DNA of 64,000 bases from Franconibacter pulveris DSM 19144 (GTDB lineage Bacteria; Pseudomonadota; Gammaproteobacteria; Enterobacterales; Enterobacteriaceae), in NCBI GenBank assembly GCA_000621185.1, contig KK211223.1, forward strand, positions 534,076 to 598,075. The letters are read 5' to 3'. Shown in pieces: positions 32,712-43,059 of this stretch. Positions within the stretch are counted from its first letter, which is position 1, and every line of letters starts with the position of its first letter. The position numbers were made by a program, and so were the translations under genes. The notes beneath the pieces are model-generated. The model saw nothing but the letters and a program-made list of their open reading frames with translations. It was not told the origin of the DNA and ran no database searches.

Positions 32712-32775
32712 CCACCTGAACGCAGGTGAACGAGCCATTCCGGTCGGGTCAGCCGTGTTTGTCACGGCTTTTTTG
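32712..32775 (+). ncRNA. Putative short leader or small RNA before uppS
   Basis: Directly after the promoter come a perfect hairpin (CACCTG-AACG-CAGGTG) at the predicted 5' end, about 20 unpaired nt, and a terminator stem. The predicted RNA is about 60 nt and holds no reading frame of note. It could be an attenuated uppS leader or a small RNA; I do not recognise it as a named family. Confidence 0.45.
32751..32775 (+). terminator. Terminator between dxr and uppS
   Basis: AGCCGTG and CACGGCT form a perfect 7-bp stem with a 5-nt loop, followed by six T. It is 64 bp upstream of the uppS ATG, downstream of the local promoter. Confidence 0.85.
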
Positions 32776-32838
32776 TGTATACGAGGCTTCAAGATTCCTG
32801 AGTACCGCTTAATCCTTATCAGGGAATAAATACGCGTT

Positions 32839-33597
32839 ATGTTGTCTGCTAATCAACCCTTAAGCGAGAGCTTGCCCGCGCATGGCGCACGCCATGTTGC
32901 CATTATTATGGATGGCAATGGCCGCTGGGCGAAAAGACAAGGGAAAATCCGAGCCTTTGGTCACAAAGCGGGGGCTAAATCAGTTCGCCGCGCGGTTTCT
33001 TTTGCGGCGAATAATGGTATTGATGCTCTGACGCTCTATGCTTTCAGCAGCGAAAACTGGAATCGACCCGCGCAGGAAGTCAGCGCGCTGATGGAATTGT
33101 TTGTCTGGGCGCTGGATAGCGAAGTGAAAAGCCTGCACCGCCATAACGTGCGTCTGCGGGTTATCGGCGATATCAGCCGTTTCAACGCGCGCCTGCAGGA
33201 CCGCATCCATAAAGCTGAAGCGTTAACCAGCCAGAATACCGGGCTGACGCTGAATATCGCCGCGAACTACGGCGGTCGCTGGGATATTATTCAGGGAGTC
33301 AGACGCCTGGCTGAACAGGTTCAGGAAGGGCAGTTACGCCCTGATCAGATTGATGAAGAGTTGCTTAACCAGCAGGTCTGCATGCATGAACTGGCTCCCG
33401 TTGATTTAGTTATTAGGACAGGGGGAGAGCATCGAATCAGTAATTTTCTGCTGTGGCAAATCGCTTATGCGGAGCTTTATTTCACCGATGTTCTCTGGCC
33501 TGATTTCGATGAACAAGACTTTGAAGGTGCATTAAATGCCTTTGCCAATCGCGAACGTCGTTTTGGCGGTACTGCACCGGGTGGCATTGATGCCTGA
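32839..33597 (+). CDS. uppS: Undecaprenyl diphosphate synthase
   Basis: The 252-residue cis-prenyltransferase extends farnesyl diphosphate to the C55 carrier lipid for peptidoglycan, O-antigen and related polymers. Motifs: HVAIIMDGNGRWAK with the catalytic Asp, SSENWNRP, and the C-terminal RTGGEHRISNFLLWQ with YAELYF. Also called ispU. It overlaps nothing upstream but is followed after 12 bp by cdsA, starting the uppS-to-accA envelope run. Confidence 0.98.
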   Translation: MLSANQPLSESLPAHGARHVAIIMDGNGRWAKRQGKIRAFGHKAGAKSVRRAVSFAANNGIDALTLYAFSSENWNRPAQEVSALMELFVWALDSEVKSLHRHNVRLRVIGDISRFNARLQDRIHKAEALTSQNTGLTLNIAANYGGRWDIIQGVRRLAEQVQEGQLRPDQIDEELLNQQVCMHELAPVDLVIRTGGEHRISNFLLWQIAYAELYFTDVLWPDFDEQDFEGALNAFANRERRFGGTAPGGIDA

Positions 33598-33609
33598 TGG
33601 GGGTAGCTT

Positions 33610-34467
33610 TTGCTGAAGTATCGCCTGCTTTCTGCTTTTGTATTAATACCTGTTGTTATCGCCGCGCTTTTCTGGCTGCCGCCAATGGGCTTCGCTGTCG
33701 TTACCCTGGTGGTTTGCATGCTGGCAGCCTGGGAATGGGGCCAGCTATGCGGTTTATCTTCACGCGCGCAACGGGTTGGACTGGCGGTGCTTTGCGGCTT
33801 GCTGCTCGCTTTAATGCTGTTCATTTTGCCTGATTATCAACGCACCATTGAATTGCCCATGGTGCAGGTGGCGCTTTGGGCCTCCCTCGCCTGGTGGTGC
33901 GGGGCATTATTGCTCGTGCTGTTTTACCCGGCGTCGGCGAATTTCTGGCGACATTCGCGCGTGCTGCGTCTTATCTTTGGCGTCTTGACTATCGTGCCCT
34001 TTTTCTGGGGCATGGTGGCGTTGCGCTCATGGCACTATGAATCAAGCCAGTACAGCGGCTCTCTCTGGCTGCTCTATGTGATGTTTCTTGTATGGGGCGC
34101 AGATTCCGGCGCTTACATTTTTGGTAAGCTGTTTGGTAAGCATAAGCTGGCGCCGAAAGTCTCCCCGGGGAAAACGTGGCAGGGTTTTATCGGCGGGCTG
34201 CTTACCTCGGCGATTATCGCCTGGCTCTTTGGCATCTGGGCGGATCTGAACGTAACGCCAGGCGTTCTGCTGGCGTGTTCGGTTGTCGCGGCGCTTGCTT
34301 CCGTACTGGGAGATTTAACGGAAAGCATGTTTAAGCGCGAAGCGGGAATTAAGGATAGCGGCCATTTGATCCCTGGCCACGGCGGAGTACTGGACCGCAT
34401 TGACAGCCTGACGGCGGCGGTACCGGTCTTTGCATGCTTGCTGCTGTTAGTCTTCAGGATCCTCTGA
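33610..34467 (+). CDS. cdsA: Phosphatidate cytidylyltransferase
   Basis: The 285-residue inner-membrane enzyme with about eight membrane segments makes CDP-diacylglycerol, precursor of all phospholipids. The family signature lies near the C-terminus: [14 protein letters not shown] followed by [12 protein letters not shown] and LDRIDS with metal-binding Asp residues. The start is a TTG with GGGGG about 7 nt upstream, giving [10 protein letters not shown] as in E. coli. It ends 11 bp before rseP. Confidence 0.96.
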   Translation: MLKYRLLSAFVLIPVVIAALFWLPPMGFAVVTLVVCMLAAWEWGQLCGLSSRAQRVGLAVLCGLLLALMLFILPDYQRTIELPMVQVALWASLAWWCGALLLVLFYPASANFWRHSRVLRLIFGVLTIVPFFWGMVALRSWHYESSQYSGSLWLLYVMFLVWGADSGAYIFGKLFGKHKLAPKVSPGKTWQGFIGGLLTSAIIAWLFGIWADLNVTPGVLLACSVVAALASVLGDLTESMFKREAGIKDSGHLIPGHGGVLDRIDSLTAAVPVFACLLLLVFRIL

Positions 34468-34478
34468 CGGAAATTTTT

Positions 34479-35831
34479 ATGTTAAGCATACTCTGGAATC
34501 TGGCGGCGTTTATCGTTGCACTGGGCGTTCTTATCACCGTGCACGAGTTTGGCCATTTCTGGGTAGCCCGAAAAGCTGGCGTGCGGGTTGAGCGGTTTTC
34601 CATCGGCTTTGGCAAAGCGCTCTGGCGGCGCACCGACCGTCAGGGCACCGAATATGTTATTGCCCTGATCCCGCTGGGCGGCTATGTCAAAATGCTGGAT
34701 GAGCGTGTAGAGCCGGTTACGCCGGAGATGCGCCACGAGGCTTTCAACAATAAAACTGTCGCCCAGCGCGCGGCGATAATCGCAGCAGGGCCGATAGCTA
34801 ATTTTCTCTTCGCTGTTTTTGCCTACTGGCTGGTTTTTCTCATCGGTATTCCCAGCATTAAGCCCGTCATTGGCGAAATAACGCCCAACTCCATCGCTGC
34901 GCAGGCACAAATCGAACCGGGTACGGAACTAAAAGCCATCGACGGTATCGAAACGCCAGATTGGGATGCTGTTCGCCTGGCGTTGGTAGCGAAAATTGGG
35001 GACGAGCGAACAACGCTGAGCGTCGCGCCTTTTGGCAGCGATGCGCGTACGGACAAAACGCTCGACCTGCGTAACTGGCAGTTTGAACCGGATAAGGAAG
35101 ACCCGGTTTCATCGCTTGGCATTCAGCCGCGCGGCCCGAAAATCGAGCCGGTGCTTGCAGAGGTACAGCCACAGTCGGCAGCCAGCAAAGCAGGTTTGCA
35201 AGCCGGAGACAGGATCGTTAAAGTCGAAGGGCAGCCGCTGACAACGTGGATGACTTTTGTCACCCTGGTGCGGGATAACCCATCGCGGCCGCTCTCAATT
35301 GAGATAGAAAGACAGGGGAGCCCCTTGTCTTTAACGCTGATACCGGATACAAAACCCGGTAATGAAAAGGCTGAGGGATTCGCAGGCGTAGTGCCGAAGG
35401 TAATCCCGCTGCCTGAGGAATATAAAACAGTGCGCCAGTATGGGCCGTTCGCCGCCATCGCTGAAGCTACGGATAAAACGTGGCAACTGATGAAGCTGAC
35501 AGTAACCATGCTGGGGAAATTGATAACCGGCGACGTTAAACTGAATAACCTCAGTGGGCCTATCTCTATCGCCCAGGGGGCAGGAATGTCGGCGGAGTAC
35601 GGGTTGGTTTACTATCTGATGTTCCTGGCGCTGATAAGCGTCAATCTGGGCATCATCAACCTGTTTCCGCTGCCCGTGCTTGATGGGGGACACCTGCTTT
35701 TTCTGGCGATTGAGAAGCTTAAAGGCGGGCCGGTTTCCGAGCGAGTTCAAGACTTTAGTTATCGCATTGGCTCGATTTTGCTGGTGTTGTTAATGGGGCT
35801 TGCACTTTTCAATGATTTCTCTCGGTTATAA
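34479..35831 (+). CDS. rseP: Site-2 zinc metalloprotease RseP
   Basis: The 450-residue intramembrane protease makes the second cut in anti-sigma factor RseA, releasing sigma-E; it also clears signal-peptide remnants. The zinc motif HEFGH (residues 22-26) is in the first membrane segment, two PDZ domains fill the periplasmic middle, and the LDGGHL motif with the third zinc ligand is in the third segment. The start MLSILWNL fits the family; a longer reading into cdsA is rejected. It stands directly before bamA and skp, both sigma-E targets in E. coli. Confidence 0.97.
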   Translation: MLSILWNLAAFIVALGVLITVHEFGHFWVARKAGVRVERFSIGFGKALWRRTDRQGTEYVIALIPLGGYVKMLDERVEPVTPEMRHEAFNNKTVAQRAAIIAAGPIANFLFAVFAYWLVFLIGIPSIKPVIGEITPNSIAAQAQIEPGTELKAIDGIETPDWDAVRLALVAKIGDERTTLSVAPFGSDARTDKTLDLRNWQFEPDKEDPVSSLGIQPRGPKIEPVLAEVQPQSAASKAGLQAGDRIVKVEGQPLTTWMTFVTLVRDNPSRPLSIEIERQGSPLSLTLIPDTKPGNEKAEGFAGVVPKVIPLPEEYKTVRQYGPFAAIAEATDKTWQLMKLTVTMLGKLITGDVKLNNLSGPISIAQGAGMSAEYGLVYYLMFLALISVNLGIINLFPLPVLDGGHLLFLAIEKLKGGPVSERVQDFSYRIGSILLVLLMGLALFNDFSRL

Positions 35832-35864
35832 AGAGAGCCAGGTTAGGAAGAACGCATAACAACG

Positions 35865-38282
35865 ATGGCGATGAAAAAGTTGCTCATAGCGTCGCTGCTG
35901 TTTAGCAGCGCCACCGTATACGGTGCAGACGGGTTCGTGGTGAAGGACATTCATTTCGAAGGCCTGCAGCGAGTCGCCGTTGGTGCGGCCCTCCTCAGTA
36001 TGCCAGTACGTCCAGGCGATACGGTTAACGACGAGGATATCAGTAATACGATCCGTGCTCTTTTTGCCACTGGCAACTTTGAGGACGTAAGGGTGCTGCG
36101 CGACGGCGACAACCTGTTGGTTCAGGTTAAAGAACGGCCGACGATTGCCAGCATCACCTTCTCCGGCAACAAATCGGTGAAGGATGACATGCTTAAGCAG
36201 AACCTCGAAGCTTCCGGCGTGCGGGTAGGGGAGTCGCTTGACCGCACAACCCTGTCTGATATCGAAAAGGGACTCGAAGATTTCTACTACAGCGTTGGTA
36301 AATATAGCGCCAGCGTAAAAGCTGTCGTTACGCCGCTGCCGCGTAACCGCGTCGATCTCAAACTGGTCTTCCAGGAAGGGGTTTCGGCCAAAATCCAGCA
36401 GATCAACATCGTCGGCAACCACGCTTTCAGCACTGAAGAGCTTATCTCTCACTTCCAACTGCGTGACGAAGTGCCGTGGTGGAACGTCGTAGGCGATCGC
36501 AAATATCAGAAGCAGAAACTGCAGGGCGACCTCGAGACGCTGCGCAGTTATTATCTTGACCGCGGCTACGCGCGTTTCAACATCGACTCAACGCAGGTGA
36601 GCCTGACGCCAGATAAAAAAGGCATCTATATCACTGTCAACGTAACCGAAGGCGATCAGTATAAGATTGCCGGCGTTGAGGTAAACGGCAACCTTGCTGG
36701 TCATTCTGCTGAAATTGAAAGCCTGACCAAAATGGAGCCGGGCGAGCTCTACAACGGCACGAAAGTGACCAAAATGGAAGACGACATCAAGAAGCTGTTG
36801 GGTCGTTATGGTTACGCCTATCCGCGCGTGCAGACGCAGCCGGAAATCAACGATGCGGATAAAACCGTGAAGCTGCATGTGAATGTGGATTCCGGCAACC
36901 GTTTCTATGTGCGTAAAATCCGTTTTGAAGGCAACGATACTTCCAAAGATTCCGTGCTGCGTCGCGAAATGCGCCAGATGGAGGGCGCGTGGCTCGGCAG
37001 CAACCTGGTTGACCAGGGGAAAGAGCGTCTAAACCGCCTCGGCTACTTCGAAACGGTTGATGTGGATACCCAGCGCGTACCAGGCAGTCCGGATCAGGTC
37101 GATGTGGTTTATAAGGTGAAAGAGCGCAACACCGGCAGCTTCAACTTCGGTGTTGGCTACGGCACCGAAAGCGGCGTTAGCTTCCAGGTCGGCGTACAGC
37201 AAGATAACTGGTTAGGCACCGGTTATTCTGTCGGTATTAACGGCACTAAGAACGACTACCAGACGTACTCTGAGCTTTCTGTCACCAACCCGTACTTTAC
37301 GGTCGATGGCGTAAGTCTTGGCGGGCGCATCTTCTATAATGATTTCCAGGCGGATGACGCGGACCTCTCCTCTTATACCAATAAGAGCTATGGTTTAGAT
37401 GGCACGCTGGGCTTCCCGATTAATGAATACAATACGCTGCGTCTGGGATTAGGTTATGTGCATAACGACCTGTCTAATATGCAGCCGCAGGTATCCATGT
37501 GGCGCTACCTGGATTCTATCGGTCAGAGCACGTCCACCTCTTCAGATGACAACGGCTTCTCGGCGGATGACTTTACGCTGAACTACGGCTGGACTTATAA
37601 CAAGCTTGACCGCGGATTCTTCCCGACGGAAGGTTCCCGCGTTAGCCTGAACGGTAAAGTGACGATTCCGGGCTCTGATAACGAGTTCTATAAAGTGACG
37701 CTCGACACCGCCTCCTACTTCCCGATCGACGAAGATCATAAGTGGGTCGTGCTGGGTCGCACCCGTTGGGGCTATGGCGACGGTCTGGGCGGCAAAGAGA
37801 TGCCGTTCTACGAGAACTTCTATGCGGGCGGTTCCAGCACGGTACGCGGCTTCCAGTCCAATAACATTGGTCCGAAAGCGGTCTACTATGGCGGTCCGGG
37901 ACTGGATAATTGCGACACCACAGACACCAATAGAGTATGTGATTCCGACGACGCCGTCGGCGGCAACGCAATGGGCGTAGCAAGCCTTGAGTTTATTACC
38001 CCAACGCCGTTCCTGAGCGAGAAGTACGCGAACTCAGTGCGCACGTCGTTGTTTGTCGATGCAGGCTCGGTCTGGGATACCAACTGGGAAAATACCGCTG
38101 CGATGAGAGCCGCTGGCGTACCGGATTACAGCGATCCAAGCAATATCCGCATGTCCGCAGGCTTAGCTTTACAATGGATGTCGCCATTGGGGCCGTTGGT
38201 GTTCTCCTACGCCCAGCCGTTTAAGAAATACGATGGAGACAAAGCAGAGCAGTTCCAGTTTAACATCGGTAAAACCTGGTAA
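35865..38282 (+). CDS. bamA: Outer-membrane protein assembly factor BamA
   Basis: The 805-residue Omp85 protein is the core of the BAM complex. A signal peptide ends at VYGAD; five POTRA domains (about residues 24-420) are followed by a 16-stranded barrel with the conserved VRGF loop-6 motif (SSTVRGFQS) and a C-terminal GKTW. Loop 6 is shorter than in E. coli: after [12 protein letters not shown] there is a Cys pair nine residues apart, where E. coli has a longer stretch. Start is the ATG of MAMKKLL. Confidence 0.98.
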   Translation: MAMKKLLIASLLFSSATVYGADGFVVKDIHFEGLQRVAVGAALLSMPVRPGDTVNDEDISNTIRALFATGNFEDVRVLRDGDNLLVQVKERPTIASITFSGNKSVKDDMLKQNLEASGVRVGESLDRTTLSDIEKGLEDFYYSVGKYSASVKAVVTPLPRNRVDLKLVFQEGVSAKIQQINIVGNHAFSTEELISHFQLRDEVPWWNVVGDRKYQKQKLQGDLETLRSYYLDRGYARFNIDSTQVSLTPDKKGIYITVNVTEGDQYKIAGVEVNGNLAGHSAEIESLTKMEPGELYNGTKVTKMEDDIKKLLGRYGYAYPRVQTQPEINDADKTVKLHVNVDSGNRFYVRKIRFEGNDTSKDSVLRREMRQMEGAWLGSNLVDQGKERLNRLGYFETVDVDTQRVPGSPDQVDVVYKVKERNTGSFNFGVGYGTESGVSFQVGVQQDNWLGTGYSVGINGTKNDYQTYSELSVTNPYFTVDGVSLGGRIFYNDFQADDADLSSYTNKSYGLDGTLGFPINEYNTLRLGLGYVHNDLSNMQPQVSMWRYLDSIGQSTSTSSDDNGFSADDFTLNYGWTYNKLDRGFFPTEGSRVSLNGKVTIPGSDNEFYKVTLDTASYFPIDEDHKWVVLGRTRWGYGDGLGGKEMPFYENFYAGGSSTVRGFQSNNIGPKAVYYGGPGLDNCDTTDTNRVCDSDDAVGGNAMGVASLEFITPTPFLSEKYANSVRTSLFVDAGSVWDTNWENTAAMRAAGVPDYSDPSNIRMSAGLALQWMSPLGPLVFSYAQPFKKYDGDKAEQFQFNIGKTW

Positions 38283-38327
38283 CTGTCCGCTGCAAGGGAA
38301 TGTTTATGCAGTGTAGCGATGACGTCT

Positions 38328-38377
38328 GGCGGGTATGAACCCGCCGAAGCCACGCAAAGAGCGGTACCTTCGGGTAC
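38328..38377 (+). other. Two hairpins in the bamA-skp spacer
   Basis: GGCGGGT pairs with ACCCGCC around ATGA (38328-38345). GTACC pairs with GGTAC around TTCG (38364-38377), giving a C-UUCG-G tetraloop, an unusually stable type in RNA. There is no T run, so termination is unlikely; message stability or processing is more plausible. Confidence 0.6.
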
Positions 38378-38401
38378 ATATGGGATGGTAAGGAGTTTAT
38401 T

Positions 38402-38896
38402 GTGAAAAAGTGGTTAATTGCTGCAGGTCTCGGTTTGACAATGGCGGCTTCTGCCCAGGCTGCGGATAAAGTTGCTGTTGTTAATATGGGAAGCCTGTTC
38501 CAGCAGGTCGCTCAGAAAACTGGCGTATCCAAGACGCTGGAAAATGAGTTCAAAGGCCGTGCAAGCGAACTGCAACGTATGGAAACAGACCTGCAATCCA
38601 AAATGCAGCGCCTGCAGCGTGATGGCTCCACGATGAAAGCCAGCGATCGCAGCAAGCTGGAAAAAGACGTGATGGCTGGCCGTCAGGAATTCTCTGGCAA
38701 AGCGCAGCAGTTCGAGCAGGATCGTGCTCGTCGCTCTAATGAAGAACGCGGCAAACTGGTTACCCGTATCCAGAGCGCAGTGAAAAGCGTTGCTGCGGAT
38801 CAGGATATCGACCTGGTTCTGGATGCCAACACCGTTGCTTACGCAGGTAGCGATGTTAAAGACATCACTGCTGATGTACTGAAACAGGTTAAATAA
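38402..38896 (+). CDS. skp: Periplasmic chaperone Skp (OmpH)
   Basis: The 164-residue trimeric chaperone holds unfolded outer-membrane proteins on the way to BamA. The signal peptide ends at AQAAD, followed by the association domain and long positively charged coiled-coil arms (residues 45-130). The start is GTG behind TAAGGAG, as in E. coli. It is three residues longer than the E. coli protein, the difference lying in the arm region near [12 protein letters not shown]. Its stop is 3 bp before lpxD. Confidence 0.96.
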   Translation: MKKWLIAAGLGLTMAASAQAADKVAVVNMGSLFQQVAQKTGVSKTLENEFKGRASELQRMETDLQSKMQRLQRDGSTMKASDRSKLEKDVMAGRQEFSGKAQQFEQDRARRSNEERGKLVTRIQSAVKSVAADQDIDLVLDANTVAYAGSDVKDITADVLKQVK

Positions 38897-38899
38897 GTA

Positions 38900-39925
38900 A
38901 TGCCTTCAATTCGACTGGCTGATTTAGCCCGGCAGTTGGATGCGGAATTACACGGTGATGGCGATATTGCCATCACCGGCGTGGCGTCCATGCAGTCCGC
39001 GAAAGCGGGACAAATCACTTTCATGGTAAACCCGCGTTACCGTGAGCATTTGGCCGCTTGCCAGGCTTCTGCTGTCGTCATGACGCAGGATGATCTCCCT
39101 TTTGCCACAGGCGCGGCGCTGGTAGTAAAAAATCCCTACCTGACGTATGCCCGTATGGCTCAGATTTTAGACACCACGCCGCAACCCGCTCAGGATATCG
39201 CGCCCAGCGCGGTAATCGATGCAAGCGCGCGCCTGGGTCAAAACGTAGCAATTGGCGCTAATGCCGTTATCGAGTCTGGCGTTGAGCTGGGTGATAACGT
39301 GATTATCGGCGCAGGCTGTTTTGTTGGTAAAAATACTAAAATTGGCGCAGGCACTCGCCTCTGGGCCAATGTTACCGTTTACCATGAAATTGAAATCGGC
39401 GAACAGTGCCTGATTCAATCAAGCACCGTGATCGGCGCAGATGGTTTTGGTTATGCTAACGATCGTGGAAACTGGGTTAAGATCCCGCAATTAGGCCGGG
39501 TGATTATTGGCGATCGCGTTGAGATCGGCGCCTGTACGACCATCGACCGCGGCGCGCTTGACGATACGATAATTGGCAATGGCGTGATTATTGATAATCA
39601 GTGCCAGATTGCACATAACGTCGTGATTGGCGACAATACGGCGGTTGCAGGTGGCGTTATCATGGCGGGCAGCCTGAAAATTGGCCGTTACTGCATGATT
39701 GGCGGTGCCAGCGTTATCAACGGGCATATGGAAATCTGCGATAAGGTCACAGTGACAGGAATGGGCATGGTCATGCGTCCCATCACTGAACCTGGGGTGT
39801 ATTCCTCAGGCATCCCGCTGCAACCGAACAAAGTGTGGCGTAAAACCGCAGCGCTGGTGATGAATATTGATGATATGAGCAAACGCTTAAAAGCGGTTGA
39901 GCGTAAAGTTAATCAACAAGACTAA
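38900..39925 (+). CDS. lpxD: UDP-3-O-(3-hydroxymyristoyl)glucosamine N-acyltransferase
   Basis: The 341-residue acyltransferase adds the second 3-hydroxymyristoyl chain in lipid A synthesis. An N-terminal uridine-binding domain (1-100) is followed by a left-handed beta-helix of hexapeptide repeats; the catalytic His lies in [12 protein letters not shown], and a C-terminal helix ends the protein. Three bases separate it from skp, so they share a message. A hairpin separates it from fabZ. Confidence 0.97.
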   Translation: MPSIRLADLARQLDAELHGDGDIAITGVASMQSAKAGQITFMVNPRYREHLAACQASAVVMTQDDLPFATGAALVVKNPYLTYARMAQILDTTPQPAQDIAPSAVIDASARLGQNVAIGANAVIESGVELGDNVIIGAGCFVGKNTKIGAGTRLWANVTVYHEIEIGEQCLIQSSTVIGADGFGYANDRGNWVKIPQLGRVIIGDRVEIGACTTIDRGALDDTIIGNGVIIDNQCQIAHNVVIGDNTAVAGGVIMAGSLKIGRYCMIGGASVINGHMEICDKVTVTGMGMVMRPITEPGVYSSGIPLQPNKVWRKTAALVMNIDDMSKRLKAVERKVNQQD

Positions 39926-39961
39926 ATCATCTGCATTACGCTTTCGCGCATACCAGATTCG

Positions 39962-39996
39962 CGGCCTGCCAGCGATCAAACGATCGCCGCAGGCCG
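39962..39996 (+). other. Strong hairpin between lpxD and fabZ
   Basis: CGGCCTGC-CA-GCGATC pairs with GATCGC-C-GCAGGCCG around AAAC, giving 14 bp with a small internal loop. It is followed by TGTTATTATTGCC and not a clean T run. It lies 43 bp before fabZ. It might reduce read-through or protect mRNA ends. Confidence 0.6.
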
Positions 39997-40039
39997 TGTT
40001 ATTATTGCCTTTTCAGTATATTTAGACAGGAAGAGTATT

Positions 40040-40495
40040 TTGACTACTGACACTCATACTCTGCACATTGAAGAGATTTTAGAACTGCTGCCGCACCGCT
40101 ACCCGTTTCTGCTGGTAGATCGCGTACTGGACTTCGAAGAAGGCCGTTTCCTGCGCGCGGTAAAAAATGTCTCTGTCAATGAGCCGTTTTTCCAGGGCCA
40201 TTTCCCTGGTAAGCCGATTTTTCCGGGTGTTTTGATTTTAGAAGCGATGGCGCAAGCCACCGGGATTCTGGCCTTTAAAAGCGTAGGTAAGCTGGAGCCG
40301 GGTGAACTTTACTATTTCGCTGGTATTGATGAAGCACGCTTTAAGCGTCCTGTTGTGCCAGGTGACCAGATGGTGATGGAAGTCACTTTCGAGAAAACCC
40401 GCCGTGGCCTGACCCGCTTTAAAGGTGTGGCGATGGTCGACGGCAAAGTGGTTTGCGAAGCTACCATGATGTGTGCACGCAGCCGGGAGGCCTGA
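40040..40495 (+). CDS. fabZ: 3-hydroxyacyl-[ACP] dehydratase FabZ
   Basis: The 151-residue hot-dog-fold enzyme dehydrates 3-hydroxyacyl-ACP in fatty acid elongation and so competes with lipid A synthesis for 3-hydroxymyristoyl-ACP. The catalytic His is in [13 protein letters not shown] and the catalytic Glu in LEAMAQATG. The start is TTG, with AGGAAGAG upstream, as in E. coli. It sits between two lipid A genes, and the lpxA GTG is only 3 bp after its stop. Confidence 0.97.
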   Translation: MTTDTHTLHIEEILELLPHRYPFLLVDRVLDFEEGRFLRAVKNVSVNEPFFQGHFPGKPIFPGVLILEAMAQATGILAFKSVGKLEPGELYYFAGIDEARFKRPVVPGDQMVMEVTFEKTRRGLTRFKGVAMVDGKVVCEATMMCARSREA

Positions 40496-40498
40496 TAC

Positions 40499-41287
40499 GT
40501 GATTGATAAATCCGCCTTTATTCATCCTACCGCCATTGTTGAGGAAGGCGCTGTTATTGGCGCTAACGCCCACATTGGCCCGTTTTGTATTGTCGGTCCA
40601 GATGTTGAGATCGGTGAAGGAACGGTACTGAAGTCTCATGTTGTCGTGAACGGCCACACTAAAATTGGTCGTGATAACGAGATCTATCAGTTCGCCTCCA
40701 TCGGGGAAGTAAACCAGGATCTGAAATATGCTGGCGAACCTACCCGCGTGGAAATTGGCGATCGCAACCGCATTCGCGAGAGCGTAACTATTCATCGAGG
40801 AACCGTACAAGGCGGTGGCTTGACGAAGGTGGGCAGCGACAACCTGCTGATGATCAACGCGCATATAGCGCACGATTGCACAGTGGGTAACCGCTGTATC
40901 CTGGCTAACAACGCAACGTTAGCGGGTCACGTATCGGTGGACGACTTCGCTATTATCGGCGGCATGACCGCGATTCATCAGTTCTGCATCATTGGTGCGC
41001 ATGTGATGGTCGGCGGCTGCTCCGGTGTGGCGCAAGACGTACCGCCTTATGTTATCGCGCAGGGCAACCATGCTACGCCGTTTGGTGTAAACCTTGAAGG
41101 CCTGAAACGCCGTGGCTTTAGCAAAGAGGCGCTGCACGCTATTCGTAACGCCTATAAGCTGCTTTATCGCAGCGGTAAAACGCTGGATGAAGTGAAGCCG
41201 GAGATTGCCGAACTGGCGGCGCAGCATCCTGAAGTCAAAGCCTTTTCGGATTTCTTCGAGCGTTCTACTCGCGGTTTAATTCGTTAA
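40499..41287 (+). CDS. lpxA: UDP-N-acetylglucosamine acyltransferase LpxA
   Basis: The 262-residue trimeric beta-helix enzyme catalyses the first step of lipid A synthesis. The catalytic His is in NAHIAHDC (His125 in E. coli), and the acyl-chain ruler region follows. Start is GTG, 3 bp after fabZ with GGGAGG upstream. Its TAA overlaps the lpxB ATG by one base, so the two are translationally coupled. Confidence 0.98.
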   Translation: MIDKSAFIHPTAIVEEGAVIGANAHIGPFCIVGPDVEIGEGTVLKSHVVVNGHTKIGRDNEIYQFASIGEVNQDLKYAGEPTRVEIGDRNRIRESVTIHRGTVQGGGLTKVGSDNLLMINAHIAHDCTVGNRCILANNATLAGHVSVDDFAIIGGMTAIHQFCIIGAHVMVGGCSGVAQDVPPYVIAQGNHATPFGVNLEGLKRRGFSKEALHAIRNAYKLLYRSGKTLDEVKPEIAELAAQHPEVKAFSDFFERSTRGLIR

Positions 41288-42435
41288 TGAGCGCAGCGCG
41301 TCCACTTACGATTGCCCTGGTCGCCGGAGAAACCTCCGGCGATATTCTTGGTGCGGGTCTTATCCGCGCCTTGAAAGCAAAAATACCAGACGCCCGTTTC
41401 GTCGGCGTGGCTGGCCCACGCATGCAGTCGGAAGGGTGCGAAGCCTGGTACGACATGGAAGAGCTGGCGGTGATGGGTGTTGTCGAAGTGCTGGGGCGGC
41501 TACGTCGTCTGCTGCATATTCGCGCTGACCTGACGCGTCGTTTTACTGAGCTAAGGCCCGATGTTTTTGTCGGCATTGATGCGCCCGATTTTAATATCAC
41601 CCTCGAAGGCAATCTTAAAAAGCAGGGCATTCGCACTATTCATTACGTCAGCCCCTCGGTCTGGGCCTGGCGGCAAAAACGCGTTTTCAAAATCGGCAGA
41701 GCTACCGATCTGGTGCTGGCGTTTCTGCCTTTCGAAAAAGCGTTTTACGATAAATTTGACGTACCGTGCCGTTTTATCGGTCATACCATGGCGGACGCTA
41801 TGCCGCTCGACCCGGATAAAAACGCGGCGCGCGACGTGCTGGGCATCGCCCATGACGCGCGCTGTCTGGCGCTTCTGCCTGGCAGCCGTAGTGCGGAAGT
41901 GGAAATGCTCAGCGCCGATTTCCTGAAAACCGCCCAGCTGCTGCGTAAGGTTTATCCGCAGCTTGAGGTCGTGGTGCCGCTGGTCAACGCGAAACGTCGC
42001 GAGCAGTTTGAGCGTATTAAAGCGGAAGTAGCGCCAGACTTGCCTGCGCATCTGCTGGACGGTCATGCGCGTGAAGCGATGATAGCCAGCGACGCCGCTT
42101 TGCTGGCTTCCGGTACGGCGGCGCTGGAGTGTATGCTGGCGAAATGCCCGATGGTCGTCGGCTACCGCATGAAACCCTTTACTTTCTGGCTCGCTAAGCG
42201 GCTGGTAAAAACGGAATTTGTCTCCCTGCCGAACTTACTGGCGGGAAGAGAGCTGGTTAAAGAGCTGCTGCAGGAAGAGTGCGAGCCGCAGAAACTTGCC
42301 GCCGCGCTGCAGCCGCTGCTGGCGGATGGCAAACAGAGCCACGAAATGCACGACACTTTCCGAAAACTGCACGAGCAGATCCGCTGTAATGCCGATGAGC
42401 AGGCAGCGCTGGCCGTGCTGGAGCTTGCACGATGA
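41287..42435 (+). CDS. lpxB: Lipid-A-disaccharide synthase
   Basis: The 382-residue GT19 glycosyltransferase joins UDP-2,3-diacylglucosamine with lipid X at the inner membrane. It has two Rossmann-like domains; conserved blocks are [12 protein letters not shown] at the N-terminus, the [11 protein letters not shown] segment and the [10 protein letters not shown] loop of the UDP site. It overlaps lpxA by one base at its start and rnhB by four at its end. Confidence 0.98.
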   Translation: MSAARPLTIALVAGETSGDILGAGLIRALKAKIPDARFVGVAGPRMQSEGCEAWYDMEELAVMGVVEVLGRLRRLLHIRADLTRRFTELRPDVFVGIDAPDFNITLEGNLKKQGIRTIHYVSPSVWAWRQKRVFKIGRATDLVLAFLPFEKAFYDKFDVPCRFIGHTMADAMPLDPDKNAARDVLGIAHDARCLALLPGSRSAEVEMLSADFLKTAQLLRKVYPQLEVVVPLVNAKRREQFERIKAEVAPDLPAHLLDGHAREAMIASDAALLASGTAALECMLAKCPMVVGYRMKPFTFWLAKRLVKTEFVSLPNLLAGRELVKELLQEECEPQKLAAALQPLLADGKQSHEMHDTFRKLHEQIRCNADEQAALAVLELAR

Positions 42436-43028
42436 TGGAATTTATCTACCCGCATACGCAACTGGTGGCGGGTGTGGATGAAGTAGGGCGCGGCCCGTTG
42501 GTTGGCGCAGTGGTTACCGCTGCGGTGATCCTGGATCCTGCCCGCCCGATTATCGGCCTTGCCGATTCGAAAAAACTGTCTGAAAAGCGCCGCCTGGCGC
42601 TCTTTGATGAGATCCGTGAAAAAGCGTTGGCCTGGAGCATCGGCCGCGCCGAACCGCATGAAATTGACGAGCTGAACATACTGCACGCCACTATGCTCGC
42701 TATGCAGCGCGCTGTGGCCGGGCTCGCTATTGCGCCAGAATATGTGCTGATTGACGGCAACCGCTGCCCGAAACTGCCCGTTCCTGCGATGGCTGTCGTA
42801 AAAGGCGACAGCCGGGTTGCAGAAATCAGCGCCGCGTCGATACTTGCCAAGGTTACGCGTGATGCCGAAATGGCCGAGCTGGATCTGAGTTTCCCCCAAT
42901 ATGGTTTCGCCCAACATAAGGGCTATCCCACCGCTTTCCATCTTGAACGGCTGGCTGAGCATGGCGCGACGATACATCATCGGCGCAGTTTCGCACCGGT
43001 TAAACGCGCGCTGGGTCTGGCGTCTTAA
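42432..43028 (+). CDS. rnhB: Ribonuclease HII
   Basis: The 198-residue enzyme removes ribonucleotides misincorporated into DNA. Metal-binding acidic residues are in VDEVGRGPL (Asp, Glu) and LIDGNRCP, with a third Asp in VKGDSRV. The start overlaps the lpxB stop in ATGA. It is placed just before dnaE, a major source of such misincorporation, an order conserved in enterobacteria. Confidence 0.97.
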   Translation: MMEFIYPHTQLVAGVDEVGRGPLVGAVVTAAVILDPARPIIGLADSKKLSEKRRLALFDEIREKALAWSIGRAEPHEIDELNILHATMLAMQRAVAGLAIAPEYVLIDGNRCPKLPVPAMAVVKGDSRVAEISAASILAKVTRDAEMAELDLSFPQYGFAQHKGYPTAFHLERLAEHGATIHHRRSFAPVKRALGLAS

Positions 43029-43059
43029 GACATACTGATACAACGAACCGGAAACAGAG

